Of a stretch of DNA of 64,000 nt, positions 1 to 6,672 are shown one piece after another. This DNA comes from Aldehydirespirator sp965248735. GTDB lineage: Bacteria; Actinomycetota; Acidimicrobiia; Acidimicrobiales; Aldehydirespiratoraceae. Position 1 is the first letter of the stretch, and each line of letters starts with the position of its first letter. Where the stretch lies: the NCBI GenBank assembly GCA_965248735.1, contig OZ252146.1, positions 1,860,001 to 1,924,000 on the forward strand, read 5' to 3'. The notes beneath the pieces are model-generated. The model was not told the DNA's origin and ran no database searches. It saw only the letters and a list, made by a program, of their open reading frames with translations. A program made the position numbers and the translations under genes.

Positions 1-66
1 GCCGAGGGCGACGTCGCCCACACCGCCCCGGGGCCCATGGGATTGCGGTCGCCGGAGCCCATCTGA
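1..66 (+). CDS. Possible 3' end of a truncated gene
   Basis: A frame is open from the first base to a TGA at 64-66 (21 codons, ending Glu-Pro-Ile). It may be the C-terminus of a gene that starts outside the window. Nothing in 21 residues allows a family to be named, and a chance open frame is quite possible in GC-rich DNA. Confidence 0.25.
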   Translation, partial: AEGDVAHTAPGPMGLRSPEPI

Positions 67-282
67 GCGTTGTCTAGCATTTTCCACAAGCAGCGCCGAG
101 AAATCCCCGCGGCTTCTACTGACCCATCTTGAAAATCCCCCGGGGTCTTCCATAAGACGGACGACACCGCTGTAATTCCGCTCCGCACCCTGGCCTGAGG
201 GACCTCTGGACCATAAAGGAGAAGGCACGCTTGATGAGACGACCACCTTGCATCGCGGGCAATCTGGAATAGGCTCTGCCAC

Positions 283-567
283 ATGGGACCACGCCGCAGG
301 CCGAAGGGCACACGAGGGGCAGGCCAGTTTGCGCCGAACCCTGCGCCTGCCGCACCTGACGTCAGCAATCTGAAGCTCTCTCCCGAGCCGAACGCGGCGA
401 CCAAGGGACCATCGCTGCTGCGCGATGCGCACCAGGGCGCCGCTACGGCCAAAGCGGACCGCTACCTGGAGGAACTCATCCAGGAGGTCGGCCGACCATC
501 TCCTGAGGCAGTCGTTGAAGCTCAGGAACTCTGGAAGCGCATCGAGCAGGCACGAGCCGCTGGGTGA
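283..567 (+). CDS. Putative type II antitoxin (VapB-position)
   Basis: This 94-residue protein has a basic, Pro-rich N-terminus and a helical, acidic C-terminal half (about residues 60-94, with EELIQEVG and ELWKRIEQ). I do not recognise its family. The call rests on context: its TGA (565-567) overlaps the ATG of a PIN-domain toxin (567-569) as TGATG, the usual coupling of antitoxin and toxin. The N-terminus does not look like a clear ribbon-helix-helix or AbrB domain. It should neutralise the toxin and perhaps autoregulate the pair, but its partner is now broken by an IS. Confidence 0.5.
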   Translation: MGPRRRPKGTRGAGQFAPNPAPAAPDVSNLKLSPEPNAATKGPSLLRDAHQGAATAKADRYLEELIQEVGRPSPEAVVEAQELWKRIEQARAAG

Positions 568-880
568 TGCGCCTCGTGCTTGACTCGGGTGCCATCTCCC
601 GGTTGGCTCCCCGAAACGAGACAACGGTCGCCACGCTCAGCCTCTTTGAGAGCAAGGGAGCATGGCCTCCCCTTGTGCCTTCTGTGGTACTCGTGGAGTG
701 CCTGACGGGAAACCCGCGGACTGATGTACTGGTCCATCGCTTCCTGAACGATGGGTGCGAAATCGAAGAGACTCTTCCTGAGAGATTGGCCCGACGGGCA
801 GGCGAGCTGAGAACCAAGACTGAACGCGCTTCAGAGATCTCAGCGGTAGATGCTGTCGTCGTTGCCTCGGCAGAGCCAGA
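567..880 (+). pseudogene. 5' part of a PIN-domain (VapC-like) toxin gene, interrupted by an IS
   Basis: The translation starts MRLVLDSGAIS, with the first conserved PIN aspartate, then has a glutamate in VVLVECLTG and an aspartate in ISAVDAVVVASAE. These are three of the acidic residues that bind metal in PIN ribonucleases. At 880 the frame runs into an insertion sequence and stops at 899 after six foreign residues. The missing C-terminal strand lies at 2832-2910. Joining 567-880 to 2832-2910, after dropping one copy of the CCAGA duplication, restores an uninterrupted frame of 130 residues. An upstream GTG at 564 is an alternative start. The toxin is presumably inactive. Confidence 0.85.
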
Positions 881-896
881 CCGGAGTTTGGCGGGT
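881..896 (+). repeat. Left terminal inverted repeat of the IS
   Basis: CCGGAGTTTGGCGGGT, perfectly complementary to 2811-2826, preceded by the target duplication CCAGA at 876-880. Confidence 0.9.
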
Positions 897-985
897 TGAT
901 GGGGTGTTGGTGACGGGGGGAGGCCGCTGACCTGGGGTTTTGTGTCGCGGGGCGGCGTTCCGGCAGGGATGTGTAGGGGCGACAT

Positions 986-2728
986 ATGCTTGACGGTCTG
1001 AGATGTTGGCGGTATTGTTGTGGTGTGTTCGTGAAGACGACCCGCCGGCGCAGGGGCGACAAGGTGTATGAGTACTTGTCTTTGGTGGAGTCTGTTCGCG
1101 ACGGCTCGAAGGTGGGTCACAGGACGCTGCTGCGCCTGGGCGAGGTGACCGCTTTGCGCGAGTCCGGGCAGCTTGAGCGGATCGTTGCCGCGTTGGAGGC
1201 CCATCTGCACAGAGAGCGCGTCGGTGTCGGGGCGTTGGCCGCTGGGGGGGCGCCCGCGGTGGGGGCGGTGGCCGCGGTCGCGGCGGTGTGGCAGCGGCTG
1301 GGCCTCGACGGGTGGTTCGCCGAGCTCGGCGCCGGGCGGGGCGCGGCCGCGTTGGAGGATGCGGTGTTCGCGATGGTGGCCAACCGGCTGGTGGCGCCGT
1401 GCTCGAAGCGGCGCCTCGTTGAGTGGGCCGCGTCGGATGTGGTCATGCCCGAGGGCTGGTCGGCTCCGTCGCTGGACCAGTACTACCGGGCCCTCGACGC
1501 GGTCGCCGGCGCCAAAGACGACACCGAGGCGCACCTGTATGCGCGGCTGTGCGATCTGTCGAATCTGGATCTGCGGCTGGTGTGCTACGACTTGACCTCC
1601 ACCTATTTCGAGGGGTCGGCCCGCCCGTCGGGGCGGTTCCCGTCTAGGGCGTTCGGGTACTCGCGGGACCACCGCGGTGACCGGCCCCAGATCGTGATCG
1701 GGCTGTTGTGCACCTCAGACGGGATCCCGATCGCGCATCACGTGTTCGCCGGCGACACCAACGACGCATCCACGCTGCCGGCTGTGCTTTCTGATCTCGC
1801 CGAGCGGTTCGCGGTGGGGAGGATCTGTGTGGTCGCTGACCGGGGGCTGGTCTCAACAGCCAACGTGGAAGCGGTCGCCGCCGCGGGGTTCGACCACGTG
1901 CTCGCCGCGAGGCTGCGCCGCGACCGCATAACCGCTGAGGCCCTTGCGGCCATCGACGACGACACCGCCTGGGTCGACATCGGCCGGCACCGCTGCCGCG
2001 CCTCGGATATCACCCTCGACGACGGGACCCGCGCCGTCGTGGTCGACTCAGACGCCCGCGCCCGCCGCGACGCGGCGCGCACCGCTGAGATCGCCGCCGC
2101 CGCCGAGGCCGAGCTCTTGGCGCTGGAGCGCCGCGTCCGCGCAGGCCGGCTCAAAGACCCAGCCAAGATAGGCCGAGCCGCGCAGCGCATCCTCGCACCG
2201 TCCGGTGTCGGGCGGCTCTTCGATGTCGAGATCGCAGCGGGCCGGTTCCTCTACCACTACAACGAAGACGCCGTCGCATACGAACAGCTCCTCGCCGGCC
2301 GCTACGTGCTGACCACCAGCCTCACCGCCACCTCGGCCAGCACCGCCCAGATCGTCACCGCCTACCGGCAGCTGGCAGCAGTCGAAGCCCGCTTCCGGGT
2401 CCTCAAAGACTTCCTGCACCTGCGGCCCGTCAGACACTGGACCGAACATCGAGTCCGCGGCCACGTCGCCGTGTGCCTCTACGCCGCCGTCATCGAGACC
2501 CTCATCAACCACGCCCTCGCCACAGCAGACGTCCGCGACCCCGACCTCGGCGACCAGCACCTCAGCGCCGCCCGAGCCCTGCGCGAGCTCAACCGCATCC
2601 GCCGACACCACCTCACCGCCAACGGCCGCCAAATCGCTCTCACCACTCGGCGAACACCCCTGCAGACCCGGGCCCTCGCCGCCATCGGAACCGACACCCG
2701 CGCCTGGGACAAAGCCGCCATCACCTGA
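986..2728 (+). CDS. IS1634-family DDE transposase
   Basis: The predicted 580-residue protein cuts and joins the ends of the surrounding IS. The N-terminal segment (FVKTTRRRRGDKVYEYL...) is typical of IS1634-type transposases. The catalytic domain shows YDLTSTYFEG, then PQIVIGLLCTSDGIPIAHHV with the DTNDAST segment, and VVADRGLVS, which carries the second acidic residue of the DDE triad. The C-terminal third has the YRQLAAVEARFRVLKDFL helix, the region expected to supply the last Glu. The ATG at 986 has AGGGG 6 nt upstream, but family members usually begin near FVKTT, so GTG at 1025 is an alternative. The frame is intact and fills most of the element. Confidence 0.88.
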   Translation: MLDGLRCWRYCCGVFVKTTRRRRGDKVYEYLSLVESVRDGSKVGHRTLLRLGEVTALRESGQLERIVAALEAHLHRERVGVGALAAGGAPAVGAVAAVAAVWQRLGLDGWFAELGAGRGAAALEDAVFAMVANRLVAPCSKRRLVEWAASDVVMPEGWSAPSLDQYYRALDAVAGAKDDTEAHLYARLCDLSNLDLRLVCYDLTSTYFEGSARPSGRFPSRAFGYSRDHRGDRPQIVIGLLCTSDGIPIAHHVFAGDTNDASTLPAVLSDLAERFAVGRICVVADRGLVSTANVEAVAAAGFDHVLAARLRRDRITAEALAAIDDDTAWVDIGRHRCRASDITLDDGTRAVVVDSDARARRDAARTAEIAAAAEAELLALERRVRAGRLKDPAKIGRAAQRILAPSGVGRLFDVEIAAGRFLYHYNEDAVAYEQLLAGRYVLTTSLTATSASTAQIVTAYRQLAAVEARFRVLKDFLHLRPVRHWTEHRVRGHVAVCLYAAVIETLINHALATADVRDPDLGDQHLSAARALRELNRIRRHHLTANGRQIALTTRRTPLQTRALAAIGTDTRAWDKAAIT

Positions 2729-2810
2729 CCCCGCCCACCGACGCCCCAGCCACCGATGTAGTGGAAACACCTGACCGCCGCGCCCCCTCTGACCTCCCAA
2801 AACGCAAAAC

Positions 2811-2826
2811 ACCCGCCAAACTCCGG
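2811..2826 (-). repeat. Right terminal inverted repeat of the IS
   Basis: ACCCGCCAAACTCCGG, the reverse complement of 881-896, followed by the second copy of the CCAGA target duplication at 2827-2831. Confidence 0.9.
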
Positions 2827-2831
2827 CCAGA

Positions 2832-2910
2832 CGGCATCGTGCTTAGCACCGACCTCAAGGATCTCCGAGCGCTCGCCGCACACACCCGCGTTGTCGTGGA
2901 GTATGTGTAG
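2832..2910 (+). pseudogene. 3' part of the interrupted PIN-domain toxin gene
   Basis: In the frame that continues the 567-880 segment, this stretch reads GIVLSTDLKDLRALA and ends VVVEYV before the TAG at 2908-2910. It matches the PIN C-terminal strand with its conserved Thr-Asp. It has no start codon of its own and begins right after the target-site duplication, so it is the displaced tail of the toxin rather than a separate gene. Confidence 0.85.
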
Positions 2911-3223
2911 CGAGTCTCAGCCAATTGACGCCGATCAGCGAAATTCCCCAGAGTTGATCAGCGAAGTTCCCCACCCCGGGGCGCTTCACCCATCCCGAGG
3001 ACCCGAACATGCGGGTTGAATCCTCCAGCCGAAGCGACATCAAGCCAGACACACGTCAACACCAGCCCGGCAACAGCCAACCCAAAACCGGCCCCACCCA
3101 CAAACCCATCGGTGGATCCAGGCTAAGGCGCTGGGTTCACGGCGACCACGGTCACGGACACCACACCACCGTCGACGGCCGGCCCGCATCACGCACCAAC
3201 GGCCCCACGCGAACTGGCACCTT
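2911..3223. other. Non-coding stretch after the broken toxin
   Basis: I find no convincing gene here. The first 60 bases hold two 18-bp near-identical direct repeats, described separately. The rest is Pro/Thr-codon-rich sequence without a start and ribosome binding site that looks real. Confidence 0.5.
2933..2973. repeat. Two 18-bp direct repeats, possible IS end remnant
   Basis: GATCAGCGAAATTCCCCA (2933-2950) and GATCAGCGAAGTTCCCCA (2956-2973) differ at one base and are 23 bp apart start to start. Repeated motifs of this kind are known at the ends of IS21-type elements, so this may be a solo end left by an earlier insertion. No istA or istB gene is present, so the assignment is tentative. 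Confidence 0.4.
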
Positions 3224-3261
3224 TGGCAGATATCTGCCACGAGATTGGCAGATATCTGCCA
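3224..3261. promoter_or_regulatory. Doubled 16-bp palindromic operator
   Basis: TGGCAGATATCTGCCA occurs perfectly at 3224-3239 and again at 3246-3261. Each copy is a full palindrome and the spacing is 22 bp, about two helical turns, so two dimers could bind the same face of the DNA. A possible -10 (TAGCGT, 3274-3279) lies just downstream, which would place the second palindrome on the -35 region and suggests repression. The first gene of the operon starts at 3358. The cognate regulator is not identified. Confidence 0.7.
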
Positions 3262-3357
3262 GCAAGAGTGTGGTAGCGTCTGTGCGGAAGACAAACGGAG
3301 GGACGCTTCGGGCGGCTCCCGTGGGCGAACTGAGGCCAGGGCAGCAGGAGAGAGACA

Positions 3358-4089
3358 GTGGCGATTACACGAAGATTCATCAACGGAAGCAAGGTGCGTT
3401 TCGACGGGATCGCGCAGGTAGACGAACTGCCGGAAGCTGTCTCGGTCGATGTGTTGGATGTCGTCGGAAGCGAAGTTGAGATCTACGCGGGGCCAGCCTC
3501 CGCGCTCGACGCATTCCTGGCCGAGACCGGCACCACGCTGGACAAGGTCGTCACCCTTGGCGACGGCACCGAAGTCTCAAAGGGCAACTTTGGTGAGGCT
3601 GACGCTGCGGGCTACGCCTTCTGGTTTTCTGTCGGGAACTTCAGAGTGTATGGCACTGCCGCTCCCGGCCTGTCCCTTGAGACACTGGTCCGCTCACTGG
3701 GAGCGGCAACTATCTCCGGCGACCTGCACGGCGTCAGCATCGTTGCCGACCGCTCACCGCACCGGCGGCCCGGCATCATGCAGATGGTGCCGGGGGACTA
3801 CCTGATCGACGTGAAGCCGGCGAGAGCCCGCGGGAGGACATCGGAAGGACAGCAGGTCGCTGGCGGCCTGCTGTCACGCTCGGACCCCAGCTATCCGAAT
3901 CCCTATCTGGTGCTGGATGCCGACGAACTCCTCGCATACTTCCTGCCAGTGCCCGGCCGAGACATAAGCGTGGTTGTAGAGGGAGCGTCGCGTCTGGTGC
4001 TGGAGCCGATCGATGATTCGACATCGCCATCGCACACACACGACAACGGCGTATCGGGTCCCACACAGAATCCGACACCAGGCGACTAG
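3358..4089 (+). CDS. Hypothetical protein, first gene of the MauE/MauD-like operon
   Basis: I do not recognise this 243-residue protein. It starts with GTG at 3358, with AGGAG about 8 nt upstream. It has no signal peptide or membrane segment and looks like a soluble alpha/beta protein (repeated short hydrophobic strands such as VSVDVLDVVG and YLVLDADELLAYFLPV). The last 25 residues are Ser/Thr/His/Pro-rich and probably disordered. It is the first gene after the doubled palindrome and is separated by 5 nt from the exported Cys-rich protein. A cytoplasmic accessory or modifying role in that pathway is possible but not shown by sequence. Confidence 0.7.
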   Translation: MAITRRFINGSKVRFDGIAQVDELPEAVSVDVLDVVGSEVEIYAGPASALDAFLAETGTTLDKVVTLGDGTEVSKGNFGEADAAGYAFWFSVGNFRVYGTAAPGLSLETLVRSLGAATISGDLHGVSIVADRSPHRRPGIMQMVPGDYLIDVKPARARGRTSEGQQVAGGLLSRSDPSYPNPYLVLDADELLAYFLPVPGRDISVVVEGASRLVLEPIDDSTSPSHTHDNGVSGPTQNPTPGD

Positions 4090-4094
4090 GAACA

Positions 4095-4643
4095 ATGACC
4101 TTGACATTCGAAACACTTCCGGTAGTCTCGCCGAACGCTCTTCGCCGCCGGTCTCGCCCCAAACCCCTCGGACGTAGAGCCTTCCTCGGTCGAGCCGCCG
4201 CAACCGCCGGTGCAGTGGGAATCGCCTACATAACATTGTGGGACACGAAGCGCGCTCACGCAGACCTAACTGGGAGATACTTCAAGGAGTGGACTGTACT
4301 TAATGATGGCCCCTGTGCGCCAGGAGCATACGCAGACCGTGAAGACGCTGAGGGCAGAAAGTGCGGACCGTCGTATGCACATTCGAAGTACTGTTGGACA
4401 GGGGCAAACACAGTGTCCGGGGAGGCAATGGCCAACACAGGTAATAAGAGAGGATGGCACAAGTGGGGGCTAGTGTATGGCAATCGATATTACTTGCAGC
4501 GCCCAAACGACTGTTATGATGGCGTCTATGACTCTTGGCAATGGAGATTCTCCGGCGATAACATAATCTACGGCTGCTCAGATGGCCGGGTGTGTCAGCA
4601 GTTCTCGTGCTATCTGAATACCATATGTCCCTATAGACGATGA
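4095..4643 (+). CDS. TAT-exported cysteine-rich protein (8 Cys)
   Basis: This 182-residue precursor has a twin-arginine signal: LGRRAFLG (Arg 27-28), a hydrophobic stretch to about residue 48, and a likely cleavage site after AHA (residues 54-56). The mature part of about 126 residues contains eight cysteines and many Trp, Tyr and Gly, and no membrane segment. Eight cysteines in an exported protein, followed by MauE- and MauD-like genes, suggests up to four disulfides formed outside the membrane. This recalls the methylamine dehydrogenase light chain (MauA), also TAT-exported and disulfide-rich, but I see no clear homology and there is no large subunit nearby. The function (enzyme, toxin or structural) is unknown. 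Confidence 0.75.
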   Translation: MTLTFETLPVVSPNALRRRSRPKPLGRRAFLGRAAATAGAVGIAYITLWDTKRAHADLTGRYFKEWTVLNDGPCAPGAYADREDAEGRKCGPSYAHSKYCWTGANTVSGEAMANTGNKRGWHKWGLVYGNRYYLQRPNDCYDGVYDSWQWRFSGDNIIYGCSDGRVCQQFSCYLNTICPYRR

Positions 4644-4813
4644 TGATTGTTGAAGAAGATGGTTATGGCGCCGCGAGTCATGATCTCGTACATCGGGACT
4701 ACAATTCGAGTGATGTTGTTCTGCCCCGTCACGGGCTGCTGCAGCTTAATTGGTGGACCACAAGAGCATTCAACAGTTTGCCTTCGAGTCTCGCACAGAT
4801 CCTTCAGTGGTAG
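4640..4813 (+). CDS. Small ORF (57 aa) between the Cys-rich protein and mauE-like gene
   Basis: The frame begins at ATG 4640, overlapping the upstream stop as ATGA, and ends with TAG at 4811-4813, 6 nt before the mauE-like start. The product begins MMIVEEDGYGAASHDLV, has an acidic N-terminus and a more hydrophobic, Trp-containing C-terminal half (LLQLNWWTTRAFNSL). It has no signal peptide. Coupling at both ends and the otherwise unexplained gap support it being translated. I do not recognise the family, and no independent conservation evidence is available. Confidence 0.45.
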   Translation: MMIVEEDGYGAASHDLVHRDYNSSDVVLPRHGLLQLNWWTTRAFNSLPSSLAQILQW

Positions 4814-4819
4814 GCGTTG

Positions 4820-5392
4820 ATGAGCAGGCTTGTGTTCATGGCAGCGATCCTTAGCATTGGTCTCATGTGCGGTGCTACCGGTCTGATTCATCTCATTCGT
4901 CACGGGGAGTTGCGGGAACACTTGGCGGACCATCGGGTCTTAGGTGTTCGCATCATTGCGATTGGTGCATTCACCGCATCGGCACTTGAACTGTCCATAG
5001 GCGCGATGACTGCACTCTTTGCCCTTGGCGCGATCGACGAGATGCGACTCATGAGATTCGCGATGATCCCTGCGGTGTTGTTGTTCATCGGATATGCCGT
5101 CTATCTCTGGTTCGTTCGCCGCCGTGTCGGAGACGGAAGCGTGCCTTGCGGCTGCGGTGTCGGCGAGTCGGTCATTACGAGCGAGTTGATCGTGCGTGCG
5201 TGCGCATTGGCCGTGATCGCGCTGGTAGCGGTGATCGGACTCCTAATGCAGGCGACGGGTCCCACGCTCATCAGCGACGGTCCGCTGTTTGTGTTCCTAG
5301 TGGCATCAACCGCGTTGACAACAACGGTCATGACGATGTGGCTGCCTGTCGTGTTCCAGCAAGACAGACTGTTGCAGGATGCTCTAACGTGA
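4820..5392 (+). CDS. MauE/DoxX-like redox-associated membrane protein
   Basis: The 190-residue protein has about five hydrophobic segments (roughly residues 4-22, 45-65, 72-96, 132-152 and 158-178) and a conserved CGCG motif in VPCGCGVGESV (around residues 112-116), which is the hallmark of the MauE family. MauE proteins act with MauD in forming the disulfides of methylamine dehydrogenase light chain; related proteins in other clusters are thought to shuttle electrons or thiols across the membrane. TTG at 4817 is a weaker start than ATG 4820. The stop overlaps the next gene as GTGA, so the pair is translationally coupled. Confidence 0.8.
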   Translation: MSRLVFMAAILSIGLMCGATGLIHLIRHGELREHLADHRVLGVRIIAIGAFTASALELSIGAMTALFALGAIDEMRLMRFAMIPAVLLFIGYAVYLWFVRRRVGDGSVPCGCGVGESVITSELIVRACALAVIALVAVIGLLMQATGPTLISDGPLFVFLVASTALTTTVMTMWLPVVFQQDRLLQDALT

Positions 5393-5919
5393 CGCTTGTC
5401 GAGTCCGCAGTCATACTTGCCTGGATTGCGATCGTGCTTCTCTCCATGGGATTCGCCGTCCTTGTGCGCCAGACGGCCCTGATTTCACGCTCTGTATCCA
5501 ACCGAGTCGGAGATGACGCCTCTCTTGGGGCAAATCCGGTCGTAGGATTGCGGCTTCCTGAAGACACTGGTCTTCAGCCTTGGCTCAACGGCGGCGTGAA
5601 CCTTGTCGCATTGTACGTTTCGCCGTCGTGCGGTTCCTGCCAAACGTACCTGCAAGCCTGTCAGGCCGAATCTCAACTGCTGAAGCCGGATCAACCAGTT
5701 GTCGTTCTGTCGTTGGGCGCTTGTTCGACAGATGCGGCCGGATGGCCTAGCAATTGGACTTGCATTGAGCAGGCAGTGACAGAACACGAGCGAATGAATG
5801 TTCCAGCATTACCCTACTCTGCGGTCGTTCGTCCCGACAGATTGGTCACTCATGCGGGCTTGGCGATAGCACCCAGAGACTTGGCCGCATTGTTGAGTCG
5901 GAACAGCTCGGAGGATTGA
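5389..5919 (+). CDS. MauD-like membrane-anchored thioredoxin-fold protein
   Basis: This 176-residue protein starts at GTG 5389, overlapping the mauE-like stop. It has one N-terminal membrane anchor (about residues 6-26) and then an extracytoplasmic thioredoxin-like domain with CGSC at residues 81-84 in VSPSCGSCQTYL, plus a cis-Pro candidate in ALPYSAVV. MauD is a predicted disulfide oxidase or isomerase working with MauE. Extra cysteines (around 91, 112 and 123) might form a second redox pair. Its likely substrate here is the Cys-rich TAT protein encoded upstream. Confidence 0.78.
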   Translation: MTLVESAVILAWIAIVLLSMGFAVLVRQTALISRSVSNRVGDDASLGANPVVGLRLPEDTGLQPWLNGGVNLVALYVSPSCGSCQTYLQACQAESQLLKPDQPVVVLSLGACSTDAAGWPSNWTCIEQAVTEHERMNVPALPYSAVVRPDRLVTHAGLAIAPRDLAALLSRNSSED

Positions 5920-5922
5920 CAG

Positions 5923-6096
5923 ATGTCCCTAACGGTCTCGCGAGAATACGCTGGCTACGAATTGGCGCTTCCGGGCGCGACTCTCTCGGTAGCGATCACG
6001 GGAATGGTTGTCGCGTTGATCGTGGGCGTACACGGCTGGACCTTGTTGCTGCTCGGAGGTTTGGCAGGCGGTGTGGCGCTATCGGGTTCGACTTGA
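5923..6096 (+). CDS. Small membrane ORF (57 aa), probable N-terminal half of a split membrane protein
   Basis: The ATG at 5923 follows the mauD-like stop by 3 nt. The product has two hydrophobic stretches (LSVAITGMVVALIVGV, then LLLLGGLAGGVAL) separated by His-Gly-Trp. It ends at a TGA (6094-6096). The next gene lies in exactly the same frame with no other stop between, so this may be the start of a larger protein cut by a nonsense codon. A stand-alone two-span membrane protein is the alternative. Confidence 0.5.
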   Translation: MSLTVSREYAGYELALPGATLSVAITGMVVALIVGVHGWTLLLLGGLAGGVALSGST

Positions 6097-6129
6097 GGCC
6101 TTAACAGCGCGTACGCGCTAGGCGCTTCG

Positions 6130-6672
6130 GTGCGAAGCGCGATCGGCGGGCTGACGGTTTCGGGTTGCTTCGCAGCGGGTACGACAGCCGGCGGGGCACT
6201 CAGCGGAGCGCTCGCTGCCGTTGTGAACGGGCTTCTCGGCTGGATATCGGAACCAGTGCGCCTGGGGATCGCGGCCTGCGTCGGTGCGGCCCTTGTTGTC
6301 TATGACCTCGCAGCACCGCATGTGAGATTGCCTCAGGCCTCTCGGCAGATTCCTGAGCATGTGTTCGCGAACGACCAGCGGTGGGCTGCTGTCAGATTCG
6401 GGTTCGAGTACGGTACCGCGTTGCGAACCTATGTGACCTCGGCAGCGCCATATGTGCTCATGGTGGCCGCCGTGGCGCTGCCGCTGGAGGTGTCGCAGTG
6501 CGTGCTGATCGGCGCCGCCTTTGGGTTCGGCCGGAGCCTGAGCGTGTTTCAGTACAGCTTTCGCAGAAGACACAACTGGCAGGACGCGGTAAAGCGGCAG
6601 TCTCGGCTATTGGAGCGGGCCGGAAGCGTGAGCGTCTATGTTTCGCTTCTGTCGGCCGCGGCAACGGGATGA
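6130..6672 (+). CDS. Integral membrane protein, possibly CcdA/MauF-like
   Basis: The 180-residue frame starts at GTG 6130, without a good ribosome binding site, and has three to four hydrophobic segments (about residues 5-33, 43-60, 100-122 and a C-terminal stretch). The central part has RFGFEYGTALRTYVTSAAPY, which resembles gene-cluster partners of MauE/TlpA pairs and CcdA/DsbD-like electron carriers; this resemblance is from memory and is not a firm assignment. It shares its frame with 5923-6096, separated only by TGA 6094. Its stop overlaps the lipoprotein start as ATGA. A role in supplying electrons or oxidant to the MauD-like protein is inferred. Confidence 0.55.
   Translation: MRSAIGGLTVSGCFAAGTTAGGALSGALAAVVNGLLGWISEPVRLGIAACVGAALVVYDLAAPHVRLPQASRQIPEHVFANDQRWAAVRFGFEYGTALRTYVTSAAPYVLMVAAVALPLEVSQCVLIGAAFGFGRSLSVFQYSFRRRHNWQDAVKRQSRLLERAGSVSVYVSLLSAAATG

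Larger units (their letters stand above)
881..2826 (+). mobile_element. Complete insertion sequence, IS1634-like (IS4 superfamily)
   Basis: The element is 1946 bp with 16-bp perfect terminal inverted repeats, CCGGAGTTTGGCGGGT at 881-896 and its complement at 2811-2826. The pentamer CCAGA occurs directly outside both ends (876-880 and 2827-2831), as expected for a target-site duplication. It encodes one DDE transposase on the plus strand. Identical flanking duplications and an intact transposase point to a fairly recent insertion. The family is assigned from transposase motifs; a related IS4-superfamily group is possible. Confidence 0.9.

Noticed and set aside
476..1672. Long minus-strand open frame (398 codons)
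   Set aside because: Arg/Pro-rich antisense shadow of the transposase and toxin region; crosses the IS boundary and has no family features.
2048..2812. Minus-strand frame of 254 codons in the IS
   Set aside because: Gly/Val-rich mirror of the transposase codons, no start signal or domain.
3010..3030. tRNA-like GGTTGAATCCTCC segment
   Set aside because: No acceptor stem, anticodon arm or D-arm can be placed around it.
4095..4643. Calling the Cys-rich protein a methylamine dehydrogenase light chain
   Set aside because: Cysteine number and spacing differ, and no large subunit, electron acceptor or mauG gene is present.
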